Positions 16,847-23,799 of a stretch of 64,000 nucleotides of DNA are shown here, in pieces. Under the pieces are notes generated by a model, which did not search any database, was not told the DNA's origin, and saw only the letters and a list, made by a program, of their open reading frames with translations. Each line of letters begins with the position of its first letter. The stretch's first letter is position 1. The position numbers were made by a program, and so were the translations under genes. Origin of the DNA: Deltaproteobacteria bacterium. GTDB taxonomy: Bacteria > Myxococcota_A > Polyangia > Polyangiales > JADJMO01. The stretch covers positions 1 to 64,000 of the forward strand of contig JACPFM010000109.1 of the NCBI GenBank assembly GCA_016182965.1. Direction: 5' to 3'.

Positions 16847-19015
16847 ATGTCCCGCGAACGGGCGCGCCCGGAGAACCGAGGCGAACAGCTTGGGCAGGCG
16901 CTCGCGCGCGCCCTCGCTGGAGCCACGCTCGGCGAGCGCTGGATCGTCGAGGGACTGATCGGCGTCGGCGGCATGGGCGTCGTGCTGGGCGCGACCGACG
17001 GGCCCGACGGCGCGCCGGTGGTCGCGAAGGTCATCGCGCCGCAGCTCGCGCCCGCGCAGTGGGCCGCGTTCGTGAAGGCCTCGCGCCGCGAGGCCCTCGC
17101 GCTCCGTCGCCTCTCCGATCGGCGCCCGCCGAGCCCGTACATCGTGCGGTTCTTCGACGAGGGCGAGGTGGAGGTCCCGATCCAGACGGGGCAGGCACGC
17201 GAGGCGCGTCCGTCGAGCGGGTCGTTCTCCGACGAGACCATCCCGATCCGCTACCTGATCCTCGAGTACGTCGACGGCGGTCCCCACGGCACGACGCTCC
17301 ACGATCGCATCCACCGCACGCTCAAGGAGACGGGCAAGGGCTTCACCCCCACCCGCGCGCGCCGCATCCTGCGTCACATCGCGCGCGCCCTCGGCGACAT
17401 CCACGCCGAGCGGCTGATCCACCGCGACCTGAAGCCGACCAACGTCCTGGTCGCCGGTCCTCCGGGCGAGGAGGTCGCCAAGGTCACCGACTTCGGCATC
17501 GTGCGCGTCCAAGACGACGCCTCGCACGGCGGCGTGGTCGCGGTGTCGGTCGGCTACTCGGCGCCCGAGCAGTACGTGCCCGGCAACACGCAGGTCGGCA
17601 CGCAGTCGGACATCTTCTCGTACGGCGCCCTCGCCTACGAGGTGCTCACGGGGTGCGCGCTGTTCCCGCAGGAGGCGCAGGCGTCGCTCGCGGCCGCGCG
17701 TCGTCCGACGCGCCACTCGCTGCTCGACGCGCCCACCGTGCACGCCGCGTATCAGCACGCGGTCGAGCACGTGCAGGCCATCGACAAGCTCATCGCGCAG
17801 GCCACCTGGCCGAAGATCGACGGGCGCCCGCACGACGTCCGCGAGCTCTGGCGCGCGCTCGACGCGCAGCTGGCCGCCGTCGAGCAGCTCGTCGCGCCGA
17901 CCAGCGAGGCGCAGAGCCCGAGCCGCATGTCCGTCGGCACGATGCCGGCGGTGCGCGCCGAGATCATCGCCGGACGCGTGCCGGCGTCGCCGCCGGGGCA
18001 GGTCTCCGAGTCGACGACCACCCCGCGCGAGGAGCCGTGGCACTGGCGCGTGCGCGGCCGCGATCAAGGCCGCTACGCCGTGACCGACGTCGCCTTCGGC
18101 GAGGACGGCAAGGCGCTCGCCGTCGGCGCCCAGGGCGTGCGCTTCTGGGATGGCGGCGCGTGGCTCGAGATCCCGCTGCCCGAGGGCATCACGCGCGACG
18201 CGTTCACCTGCGTGGCGCGCCTCGATCCCGATCGGTACGCGCTCGGCGGTCCGCAGGGGCTGCTCGCCTTCCTCACGCGCGGCTCGTGGCAGATGCTGCG
18301 CGGCACCGATCCGACCGTCGAGTACACCGCCCTGTGGGGCAACGAGCAGGGCGTGCTCGTCGCGGCCGGTCGCCGTCCGGGGCGCAGCGCGGTCGTCTGG
18401 TGCGCGCGCGGCGGCGAGTGGCTGCCGCCGCGCAAGGTCCCGGGCGTGCGCGCGCTGTGGTCGCTCGCGCCGCACACCGCCGGCACGGTGCTCGCCGCCG
18501 GCGACGCGATGCCGCGCGAGGCGGTCCCCACCACGACCACCGATTTCGATCTGCTCGTCGGCGCGCTGATCTCCGTCTCCACAGCGTCGGGCGATCTGCG
18601 CGATCTCCGCCCGCCGGACGGCGAGATGCCGCGCCTGTCCGCCGTCGCCACCAGTCGCTTCGGCGAGGCGGTGGTGGTCGGCGCCGGCGGCTTCGCCGCG
18701 CGCGTCGGGTTCACCGCGTCGGGCGCCGAGATCCGGCCGGAGCGCGTCGAGACGCGTCACGATCTCACCGGCGCGCGCTTCGACGCGTCGTCGCAGGTGT
18801 GGGCCGTCGCGCCCGGTCGCATCGTCGCCCGCGCGATCGCCGCCGACGGCCGCCCGGTGTGGCGTCGCATCTGGTGGGGCGCCGGCGACGGCCCCTCGCT
18901 GATCCGCGTCTACGCGGCCGGCGATCGCCTCCTCGCGTTCTCTCGCGAGGGTCTGGTCGTCGAGGGGCGCTCGACGCCGCGCGCCACGCGCTCCGAGCGA
19001 CCGCCGCCGCCTTAG
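16847..19015 (+). CDS. Ser/Thr protein kinase with C-terminal beta-propeller-like region
   Basis: I chose ATG 16847 (722 residues); an upstream in-frame ATG at 16766 would add a non-conserved stretch. The kinase domain fills roughly residues 30-310: Gly loop GVGGMGVVLG, Lys in VVAKVI, catalytic loop HRDLKPTNVLV, DFG, and activation segment end GYSAPEQY. An insert near residues 110-135 is rich in Ser/Thr/Glu. After a linker, residues about 400-710 are beta-rich repeats with spaced W and G (AVGAQGVRFWDGGAWLEIPL), resembling a propeller or sensor. No transmembrane helix follows the kinase, unlike many PknB-type proteins, so it is probably cytosolic. Targets are unknown. Confidence 0.88.
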   Translation: MSRERARPENRGEQLGQALARALAGATLGERWIVEGLIGVGGMGVVLGATDGPDGAPVVAKVIAPQLAPAQWAAFVKASRREALALRRLSDRRPPSPYIVRFFDEGEVEVPIQTGQAREARPSSGSFSDETIPIRYLILEYVDGGPHGTTLHDRIHRTLKETGKGFTPTRARRILRHIARALGDIHAERLIHRDLKPTNVLVAGPPGEEVAKVTDFGIVRVQDDASHGGVVAVSVGYSAPEQYVPGNTQVGTQSDIFSYGALAYEVLTGCALFPQEAQASLAAARRPTRHSLLDAPTVHAAYQHAVEHVQAIDKLIAQATWPKIDGRPHDVRELWRALDAQLAAVEQLVAPTSEAQSPSRMSVGTMPAVRAEIIAGRVPASPPGQVSESTTTPREEPWHWRVRGRDQGRYAVTDVAFGEDGKALAVGAQGVRFWDGGAWLEIPLPEGITRDAFTCVARLDPDRYALGGPQGLLAFLTRGSWQMLRGTDPTVEYTALWGNEQGVLVAAGRRPGRSAVVWCARGGEWLPPRKVPGVRALWSLAPHTAGTVLAAGDAMPREAVPTTTTDFDLLVGALISVSTASGDLRDLRPPDGEMPRLSAVATSRFGEAVVVGAGGFAARVGFTASGAEIRPERVETRHDLTGARFDASSQVWAVAPGRIVARAIAADGRPVWRRIWWGAGDGPSLIRVYAAGDRLLAFSREGLVVEGRSTPRATRSERPPPP

Positions 19016-19066
19016 CGCTGGTTCGCCGTCCCGACTGTCGGCATCGTGGGGCCGTGGCTCGCGGGT

Positions 19067-19098
19067 CTAAGGTCGAGGGGTCGAAGGTCGAAGCGAAG
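19067..19098. repeat. TCGAAGGTCGA repeat
   Basis: Short run of GGTCGAGGGG/TCGAAGGTCGAAG directly 3' of the kinase gene. It is related to the clusters at 12852-12934 and 57684-57741. It sits at the left edge of the accessory stretch. Confidence 0.55.
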
Positions 19099-19301
19099 AG
19101 CCCGCGTGATGCCGCGAACGGCTGCCGGTCAGAAGATGCGGAGGCCGAGGCTGAGCCGCCGCGCTCTCGAGCGGCGCAGCGTCGTGCGTGTCTTGCGCGA
19201 GCGCGACACCGGGAGCGTCACGTTCCGGAACGCGATTGGGCGCGTCCGGACGTGCTCTAGCGCGCGACGCGGCCCTGCGGTCGCATGGTTCGCCCCTTGC
19301 G

Positions 19302-19709
19302 ATGCAACCGTTCATGCGCGCCCATTCCGACAGCCGAGGCTCCGATGCGTCACCCGAGCTCCGCCTCACGCCTTTGCCCGTCGAGCGGGTCGACACGGCG
19401 AGGATCGGGAGGACGAGCTGGACCCCGTATCCGCTGCCGGACGAGCTCGAACCGCGCACGCCCCAGCCGTCGCGCACCTCGGGCGAGGCGGTGCCGATGC
19501 CGCACGATTCGAACCCGGCTTCGACGCACACCCGCGCGCTCGCTGAGTGGCTCGCCAGGTTCTCCGGAAAGTCGTCCGGCGCGCGGTCGCACGAGCCGAA
19601 GGACGGCGACGACGCGCTCGCCGGAAGGGTGAAGCGCCTCGTGCGGAGCCTCCGGCAGAAGGTCGCGGCGCTCGGCGCCTCGCGCGAGCGCAGGAGAGAG
19701 CATCCCTGA
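19302..19709 (+). CDS. Hypothetical protein
   Basis: An open frame of 135 residues from ATG 19302. The composition is plausible for a protein: charged and polar, with a Pro/Thr/Ser-rich N-terminal half (LTPLPVERVDTARIGRTSW) and a basic helical C-terminus (LAGRVKRLVRSLRQKVAALG). No signal peptide, membrane segment or known motif is visible. It has no clear ribosome site. It lies at the left edge of the accessory block, after the repeat at 19067. I cannot assign a function, and it may not be expressed. Confidence 0.35.
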   Translation: MQPFMRAHSDSRGSDASPELRLTPLPVERVDTARIGRTSWTPYPLPDELEPRTPQPSRTSGEAVPMPHDSNPASTHTRALAEWLARFSGKSSGARSHEPKDGDDALAGRVKRLVRSLRQKVAALGASRERRREHP

Positions 19710-19743
19710 CGCGAGGCCGAAGCGAGAGGGGTTCGGGCGCATT

Positions 19744-19781
19744 GCGCAGGCGCCTGCGCGCCATTGCGCAGGTGCCTGCGC
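19744..19781. promoter_or_regulatory. Tandem 16-bp palindromes, operator-like
   Basis: GCGCAGGCGCCTGCGC at 19744-19759 is a perfect palindrome. A second copy with one central change, GCGCAGGTGCCTGCGC, is at 19766-19781. Each is preceded by ATT, and the repeat period is 22 bases, about two helical turns. Two equally phased dyads on one face of the helix are typical of a dimeric repressor's operators. They lie 14 bases before a short plus-strand ORF and downstream of the minus-strand MBL operon. Confidence 0.55.
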
Positions 19782-19795
19782 AGCGATCAACAGCG

Positions 19796-19924
19796 ATGGA
19801 GAGTGCGCTCATCGACTGGGAGAAGTACCCGCTGCTCGCCGTTGCGGACGAGGAGCGAGATCTTCTGATCGCAGCCCTTCTCTTCGCGGCCGCCGCTGTC
19901 CCACGAACCGAGATGCCGGGCTGA
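19796..19924 (+). CDS. Possible small protein, 42 residues
   Basis: ATG 19796 opens a 42-residue frame (ESALIDWEKYPLLAVADEER and a hydrophobic, Ala-rich middle). It follows the tandem palindromes by 14 bases, and its codon use is mixed. There is no convincing ribosome site. It is listed only because the palindromes suggest a regulated start here; it could equally be chance. Confidence 0.2.
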   Translation: MESALIDWEKYPLLAVADEERDLLIAALLFAAAAVPRTEMPG

Positions 19925-19950
19925 TCGAGTCTCCGGCGCGCCGAGTGGCG

Positions 19951-21057
19951 TCAACGAGCAGCCGACATGTCGAACGCGGCGCCGAAGAGTTCCTCGCGCC
20001 AATGGCGCCCGTCATGCCGCACGCGGATGTGTCCCATGCGCCCCGTGCGCACGCGTCGACTCTTCGTCACCTCGCGCATCGTGCGTTCGACGGCTGCATC
20101 CCGCGGAGGCGGTGCGATCGGTCGGGGCGTTGAAGTCGCGAGCAGACGTCGCGCCACGCGCGTGATCCGGTCGACGTCAGAGTCGCGAGGCAGCTGCACG
20201 CTGCCATTCACAAATGGCGTGAGGACCGCGAGCGGCGAGGCGTCGAGCAGCGTCGACCAGATGGCCTCATGGTCAGCGCTCTTCGAGCCGTGGTGCGCGA
20301 CCTTGTACAGCTCCGACTTGACCACCGGACCGATGCCGGCGCCTATCACACCGAGCCAGCCGCGCCCGGGATCGTTGCCGGTCTCGAGGTCGGCACCGAG
20401 CAGCGCGCTCACCTCGCCGACGCGCACTCGAAGCACGACCGCGGTGTCGTTGGGTTCGGGCGAGACGAGCGCCTTGCGGGTGGTACCGACCCGAGGCTGC
20501 TGGAGACTCTTGAATCCGACGGTCATCGTTGCCGCCGACGGCGATAGAGATCGAACGTGTGCCTCGGGCAGCGAGGACGCTGCGGGACGATAGAAGACGT
20601 CTTGGTCGGCACGCGCCCACTCGGGGCCGGACGACGGCGACCTCCCGCCTCGACGCCGCAACTCCTCCACGATTTCGGCGAACTCCGAGACACCGGCGCC
20701 ATGATCGTCCTTCTGTTGGACGATCTCTTCGGACGCGACGAGACCCAGGAACTGGGCATTGGCCAGGGCGCCGCTGCAGACGAACCTCGCACCGGCGCAT
20801 GCGTGCAGCACGCGCGCGGCGCCGCGCATGTGGTCGTCGTGCCAGTGCGTCACGACGACGAGCTTCACCGCGGTCGCGACGTCGATCCCGAGGTCCGCGA
20901 GGTAGGTCAGCGCGACGGGTTGGTGTGTCGAGGCGTCGAGGCAGGAGTCGACCACCATCCATTCGCCCGCGCCCAAGTGGACGACGAGGCACTCCCCGAA
21001 GCCTGGCCCGAAGACCGAGACCTCGAGCTCATTCTCCTTGGGCGCGCTTGATCTCAC
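19951..21057 (-). CDS. MBL-fold metallo-hydrolase (ComEC-type)
   Basis: A 368-residue protein. The metallo-beta-lactamase signature is intact: VVVTHWHDDHMRG (HxHxDH, residues about 69-81), GADLETGN (second Asp region), and KVAHHGSKSA with the late His. The opening VSVFGPGFGECLVVHLG resembles the ComEC-like MBL proteins often found alone or in defence contexts. There is no signal peptide, so it is cytosolic; a nuclease or phosphodiesterase activity is plausible but unproven. Its start lies 29 bases inside the upstream gene. The last 60 residues are basic (a cluster of Arg/Lys/His) and could bind nucleic acid. It is the last gene of a five-gene minus-strand set. Confidence 0.85.
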   Translation of the reverse strand: MRSSAPKENELEVSVFGPGFGECLVVHLGAGEWMVVDSCLDASTHQPVALTYLADLGIDVATAVKLVVVTHWHDDHMRGAARVLHACAGARFVCSGALANAQFLGLVASEEIVQQKDDHGAGVSEFAEIVEELRRRGGRSPSSGPEWARADQDVFYRPAASSLPEAHVRSLSPSAATMTVGFKSLQQPRVGTTRKALVSPEPNDTAVVLRVRVGEVSALLGADLETGNDPGRGWLGVIGAGIGPVVKSELYKVAHHGSKSADHEAIWSTLLDASPLAVLTPFVNGSVQLPRDSDVDRITRVARRLLATSTPRPIAPPPRDAAVERTMREVTKSRRVRTGRMGHIRVRHDGRHWREELFGAAFDMSAAR

Positions 21058-21649
21058 CGGAGACTCCGAGGAAATCGATCAGCTCGCGCGTTCGCTCTTC
21101 GATGCGACGGATGTCGCGCTTCGACCACGCCGGCAGTCGACGGAACCTGATCGCGGAGACCCGCTCGACCTGCCCGAAGGGCGACGTGCGGTAGCCGATG
21201 CTCCAGTAGAAGATCGCGCCCGGACTCACGAGCGGCCGATCGTCGGGCGAGACCTCATCGAGGCCGATCGTGACCTCTTCTTCAGGCCGCGATGGATCGG
21301 TGAGGTCGCGCAGCACCGCCACGACGTCCTCACCCTCGATCGCCTGGACGGTCCCTTCCCACTGCTGACGGAGATCGAACCGATCGGCCCCGACCCTCAG
21401 CTGCGGCATCGGGACGACGCTCGGCTCAAGGCTTGGGAGCAACGCACGGCGGTCCGGCTCCTGGTCAAGAACCGTTGACGGTTCGCTCTGCTGGGCGACC
21501 GGTGCCACGAGCACCGAGTCGTTGACGACGACCGCCTGCCGGCCGGAGTGTCGTGGCGCCGCGGCGCCGGCGGTCGAGCCGTGCGCGGTCCTGACGCCGG
21601 CAGAATCCGTCGTGCCCCAGCTGGGTTCGACGCGGATCGCGGCGGCCAT
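21029..21649 (-). CDS. Unrecognised protein in MBL operon
   Basis: A 206-residue protein from ATG 21649, whose ATG is shared with the stop of the gene before it (TGATG), so the two are coupled. The N-terminal third is Ser/Thr/Ala-rich and probably disordered. Residues 85-160 look like a small beta-barrel (WEGTVQAIEGEDVVAVLRDL, EEEVTIGLDEV, PGAIFYWSIGYRTSPFGQ). The C-terminus is a basic helix (WSKRDIRRIEERTRELIDFL). No known domain. Its 3' end overlaps the MBL gene by 29 bases, so a functional partnership with the hydrolase is likely. Confidence 0.75.
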   Translation of the reverse strand: MAAAIRVEPSWGTTDSAGVRTAHGSTAGAAAPRHSGRQAVVVNDSVLVAPVAQQSEPSTVLDQEPDRRALLPSLEPSVVPMPQLRVGADRFDLRQQWEGTVQAIEGEDVVAVLRDLTDPSRPEEEVTIGLDEVSPDDRPLVSPGAIFYWSIGYRTSPFGQVERVSAIRFRRLPAWSKRDIRRIEERTRELIDFLGVSGEIKRAQGE

Positions 21650-22305
21650 CAAAAACCTGCCTTCTTCAGCATGGCCTCGGCGCGTGCGGCGGCGTCCCGC
21701 ATCAGTCGGTCGTGGTGGGTACGGACGATGGACATCAGCTCTGCGACCGGGTGGTCCTCGCGAGACGGGCGAAGATCGTTGTTGAACTCGAAGAACACGC
21801 CGTCGATGTGGTTCGCGGCGGGCTCGATTCGGATGTTGAGCTTGCCGACGAGAGCGTCTGTGCGCGCGCCCTCGGCCGTAAGCGTACGAAGCTTCGGCTG
21901 GTCGAGCACGCCGTCCCATCGGTCCTTCGGCATGAGTTTGTCGCCGAGGCTGTCGCGGGCTTCTTTGCTGCCGAGCCGATACTGGAGCGCACGATTCAAG
22001 CCTAGCGCCGTGACCGGCGTGTGCTCGAGCAGCTCGAACACACCCAGGACGAGGTCGCGCAGCGGAGCGAAGTGCGTCGCGGCCGAGGTGAGCGCGATGA
22101 ACTTGTTGCGCGTCACGGAGAGCGTCAGCCATCCCGTACGGAACGACGCGACCTCTGGATGTACGACGTCGAGGATGGCGCCCTCGGCCTCGCTTGCGCC
22201 CAACAGACCCTTCTGCGCCAGCCAGCTCGGCTGGAAGATCGCCGGGTTGAACGAGCCGAGCAGAACGATCGACGCGACCTCTTCTTCGATCTTCAGCGGC
22301 GTCAT
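21649..22305 (-). CDS. Unrecognised protein in MBL operon
   Basis: A 218-residue protein. I chose ATG 22305 (GGAG close upstream); a longer frame begins 12 codons earlier. It begins KIEEEVASIVLLGSFNPAIF and has the segments GWLTLSVTRNKFIALTSAA, TPVTALGLNRALQYRL and DGVFFEFNNDL, a mixed alpha/beta pattern without catalytic motifs that I can name. The TALGLNR-type strand is reminiscent of sporadically distributed bacterial hypothetical families often found beside defence or restriction genes, but I cannot match it firmly. It is coupled to the next gene by TGATG. Probably cytosolic. Confidence 0.75.
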   Translation of the reverse strand: MTPLKIEEEVASIVLLGSFNPAIFQPSWLAQKGLLGASEAEGAILDVVHPEVASFRTGWLTLSVTRNKFIALTSAATHFAPLRDLVLGVFELLEHTPVTALGLNRALQYRLGSKEARDSLGDKLMPKDRWDGVLDQPKLRTLTAEGARTDALVGKLNIRIEPAANHIDGVFFEFNNDLRPSREDHPVAELMSIVRTHHDRLMRDAAARAEAMLKKAGF

Positions 22306-22369
22306 GGGGCTCCGGAGCGGCTTCGCCGGGCAGGCTAGCACGGAACGAGCCGGTTACCCGCCGAGCCTC

Positions 22370-22828
22370 TCACGCGCCGCTCTCGGTGAGTGCGGCGGGG
22401 ACAAGATCCGCCGCTCTTCGAGCCGCTGAACGCAACGCTGACACCACGGAAGTCGCCATGAGCCTGCCGGCCCACTCACTCGTCCTCGCACCCGGGAGCG
22501 CCGGGCCGTTCTTGTCCCGCTCCGGCTTCACCTTCTCCTGCACGATCGCGAGCAGGTCCTGGCGGCTCGCGGCGTCGAGGCCGTGGGCAGCGCAGGCGAG
22601 GCGCAGCTCGTCACGACCCATCCACTCGACGAGCCCGCGCAGCCGGACCTGCTCGGATCGCGCGAGCGCGGTGGCGATGTCCGTCTTGGTCCCGCGCTGC
22701 GGCACGGCGACGCTGAAGTGACGCGCGACGTCGAACAGCCGTGCCTTGGTCGGCAGCAGCGATTTCTCTCCGTGCGACGCCTTCCGTCGCAGCCAACCAA
22801 CGGCAGAGCGCGCCTGCGCAATCGTCAC
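22370..22828 (-). CDS. SAP-like helical protein
   Basis: A 152-residue protein. Residues 25-95 contain one or two helix-extended-loop-helix units (LFDVARHFSVAVPQRGTKTD; MGRDELRLACAAHGLDAA followed by RQDLLAIVQE) that resemble SAP-type nucleic-acid-binding motifs. The C-terminal 45 residues are Ala/Arg-rich helix. The start overlaps the stop of the upstream gene (ATGA). It lies 64 bases before the next gene on the same strand and probably belongs to the same transcript. DNA binding is inferred from the motif only. Confidence 0.65.
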   Translation of the reverse strand: MTIAQARSAVGWLRRKASHGEKSLLPTKARLFDVARHFSVAVPQRGTKTDIATALARSEQVRLRGLVEWMGRDELRLACAAHGLDAASRQDLLAIVQEKVKPERDKNGPALPGARTSEWAGRLMATSVVSALRSAARRAADLVPAALTESGA

Positions 22829-23481
22829 CGGAGCGCCTTCACGAGCGCCTCGACCCGCGCCGCGTCGACGCGCAACACGATCTCGAAGCCGCCCTTCGCG
22901 CGCGACGCCGTCGCGGTCGCGCCCTTTCCGCCCGCTGCGCGCACGGCGGCTTGCAGCGTGCGCGCGGCCTTGTCCGCGGCGACCTCGCGCGGGTCGGGCT
23001 TCTCGGTCTTCGCGCGCACCGCGCGCGCCGCCTCTTCGATCTCACGCGCGGAGGCGCCGGCGATCTTCTTGCGCCCCTTGCCGACACGCACGCCCTCTTC
23101 GAGCACCTCGTCGATCGTGTCGAGCTCCGGCGTCGTGGCGACGAGCCGTGCGAGGGCGTACGCCTTCTCGGGCCCGAGCTCCATCGCCTTCGGCCGCGGC
23201 ACGTTGCTGACGACGCCGATCAGCTTCTCGGCCGTCCGCCGGCTCATCACCTTCCGCGCGGCGAGCAGCCCGCCGAAGCTCGAGTAGCCGAGGGCGACGA
23301 AGAGCTTCTTCTTCCGGATCTCGGCGAGGGCGAGGCCGATCTCGTAGAAGTCCTCGGCGATGCGCGCCTTGCGGCGTTCGATGAGCGCGAGCAGCTCCTC
23401 GGCCCTCTTGCCCGCCGCCGTGCTCGCCTTCCTCGCCGCGGCAAGCAGTTTCTTGGTCCTCACGCCCTGCGCTGTCGCCAT
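22825..23481 (-). CDS. Phage/plasmid-type helix-turn-helix protein
   Basis: A 218-residue, Lys/Ala-rich protein from ATG 23481. Residues 25-95 follow a pattern known from phage and plasmid proteins: a helix ending IGLALAEIRKKKLFVALGYS, then SSFGGLLAARKVMSRRTAEK, in which a sentence of the type 'aromatic-S-S-F' precedes a helix-turn-helix. The C-terminal half is a basic helical region and a final strand-helix (GGFEIVLRVDAARVEALVKAL). It is first in the five-gene minus-strand set and could be its regulator or DNA-targeting part. It is coupled to the SAP-like gene by ATGA. The call is by pattern, not by a clear family match. Confidence 0.65.
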   Translation of the reverse strand: MATAQGVRTKKLLAAARKASTAAGKRAEELLALIERRKARIAEDFYEIGLALAEIRKKKLFVALGYSSFGGLLAARKVMSRRTAEKLIGVVSNVPRPKAMELGPEKAYALARLVATTPELDTIDEVLEEGVRVGKGRKKIAGASAREIEEAARAVRAKTEKPDPREVAADKAARTLQAAVRAAGGKGATATASRAKGGFEIVLRVDAARVEALVKALR

Positions 23482-23539
23482 GCGCTCGCATGGTACGCGG
23501 GCAACCGCACGTGTCCACGCGACGCGCCGATCGACCCCG

Positions 23540-23704
23540 TTCGTCGGTCGTCAGTCGTCCATCGTCAGCCGAGTTCCGGCCGGCGGGTGGAGCGCCACGT
23601 TCCGACAAACCCAGCGGAGGCCCGCTCCCGGCCGACGGTGTCTCCCCTGCCGTCCCCCGCTCTGCTCTCTCGTGCTGACGACTGACGACTGACGACTGAC
23701 GACT
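23540..23704. repeat. GTCGTCAGTCGTC / GACTGACGAC inverted repeat cluster
   Basis: Plus-strand copies of TCGTCGGTCGTCAGTCGTCC at 23540-23559 face about four head-to-tail copies of GACGACT at 23677-23704. The two could pair across about 115 bases. They fill the gap of about 318 bases between the lipoprotein gene and the start of the five-gene set, and I see no gene in that gap. One further GACTGACGAC occurs at 55531-55540, at the broken end of the mscL remnant. Confidence 0.65.
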
Positions 23705-23799
23705 AATGCTCGGCCTTCCGAGTCAGCCGCCGCACACGCGAGCGCCCGCGGGGCGTCTGCCGCCGCGGGCTCTCGGTCCGCCGAGCGGGTCGCCCGGGA

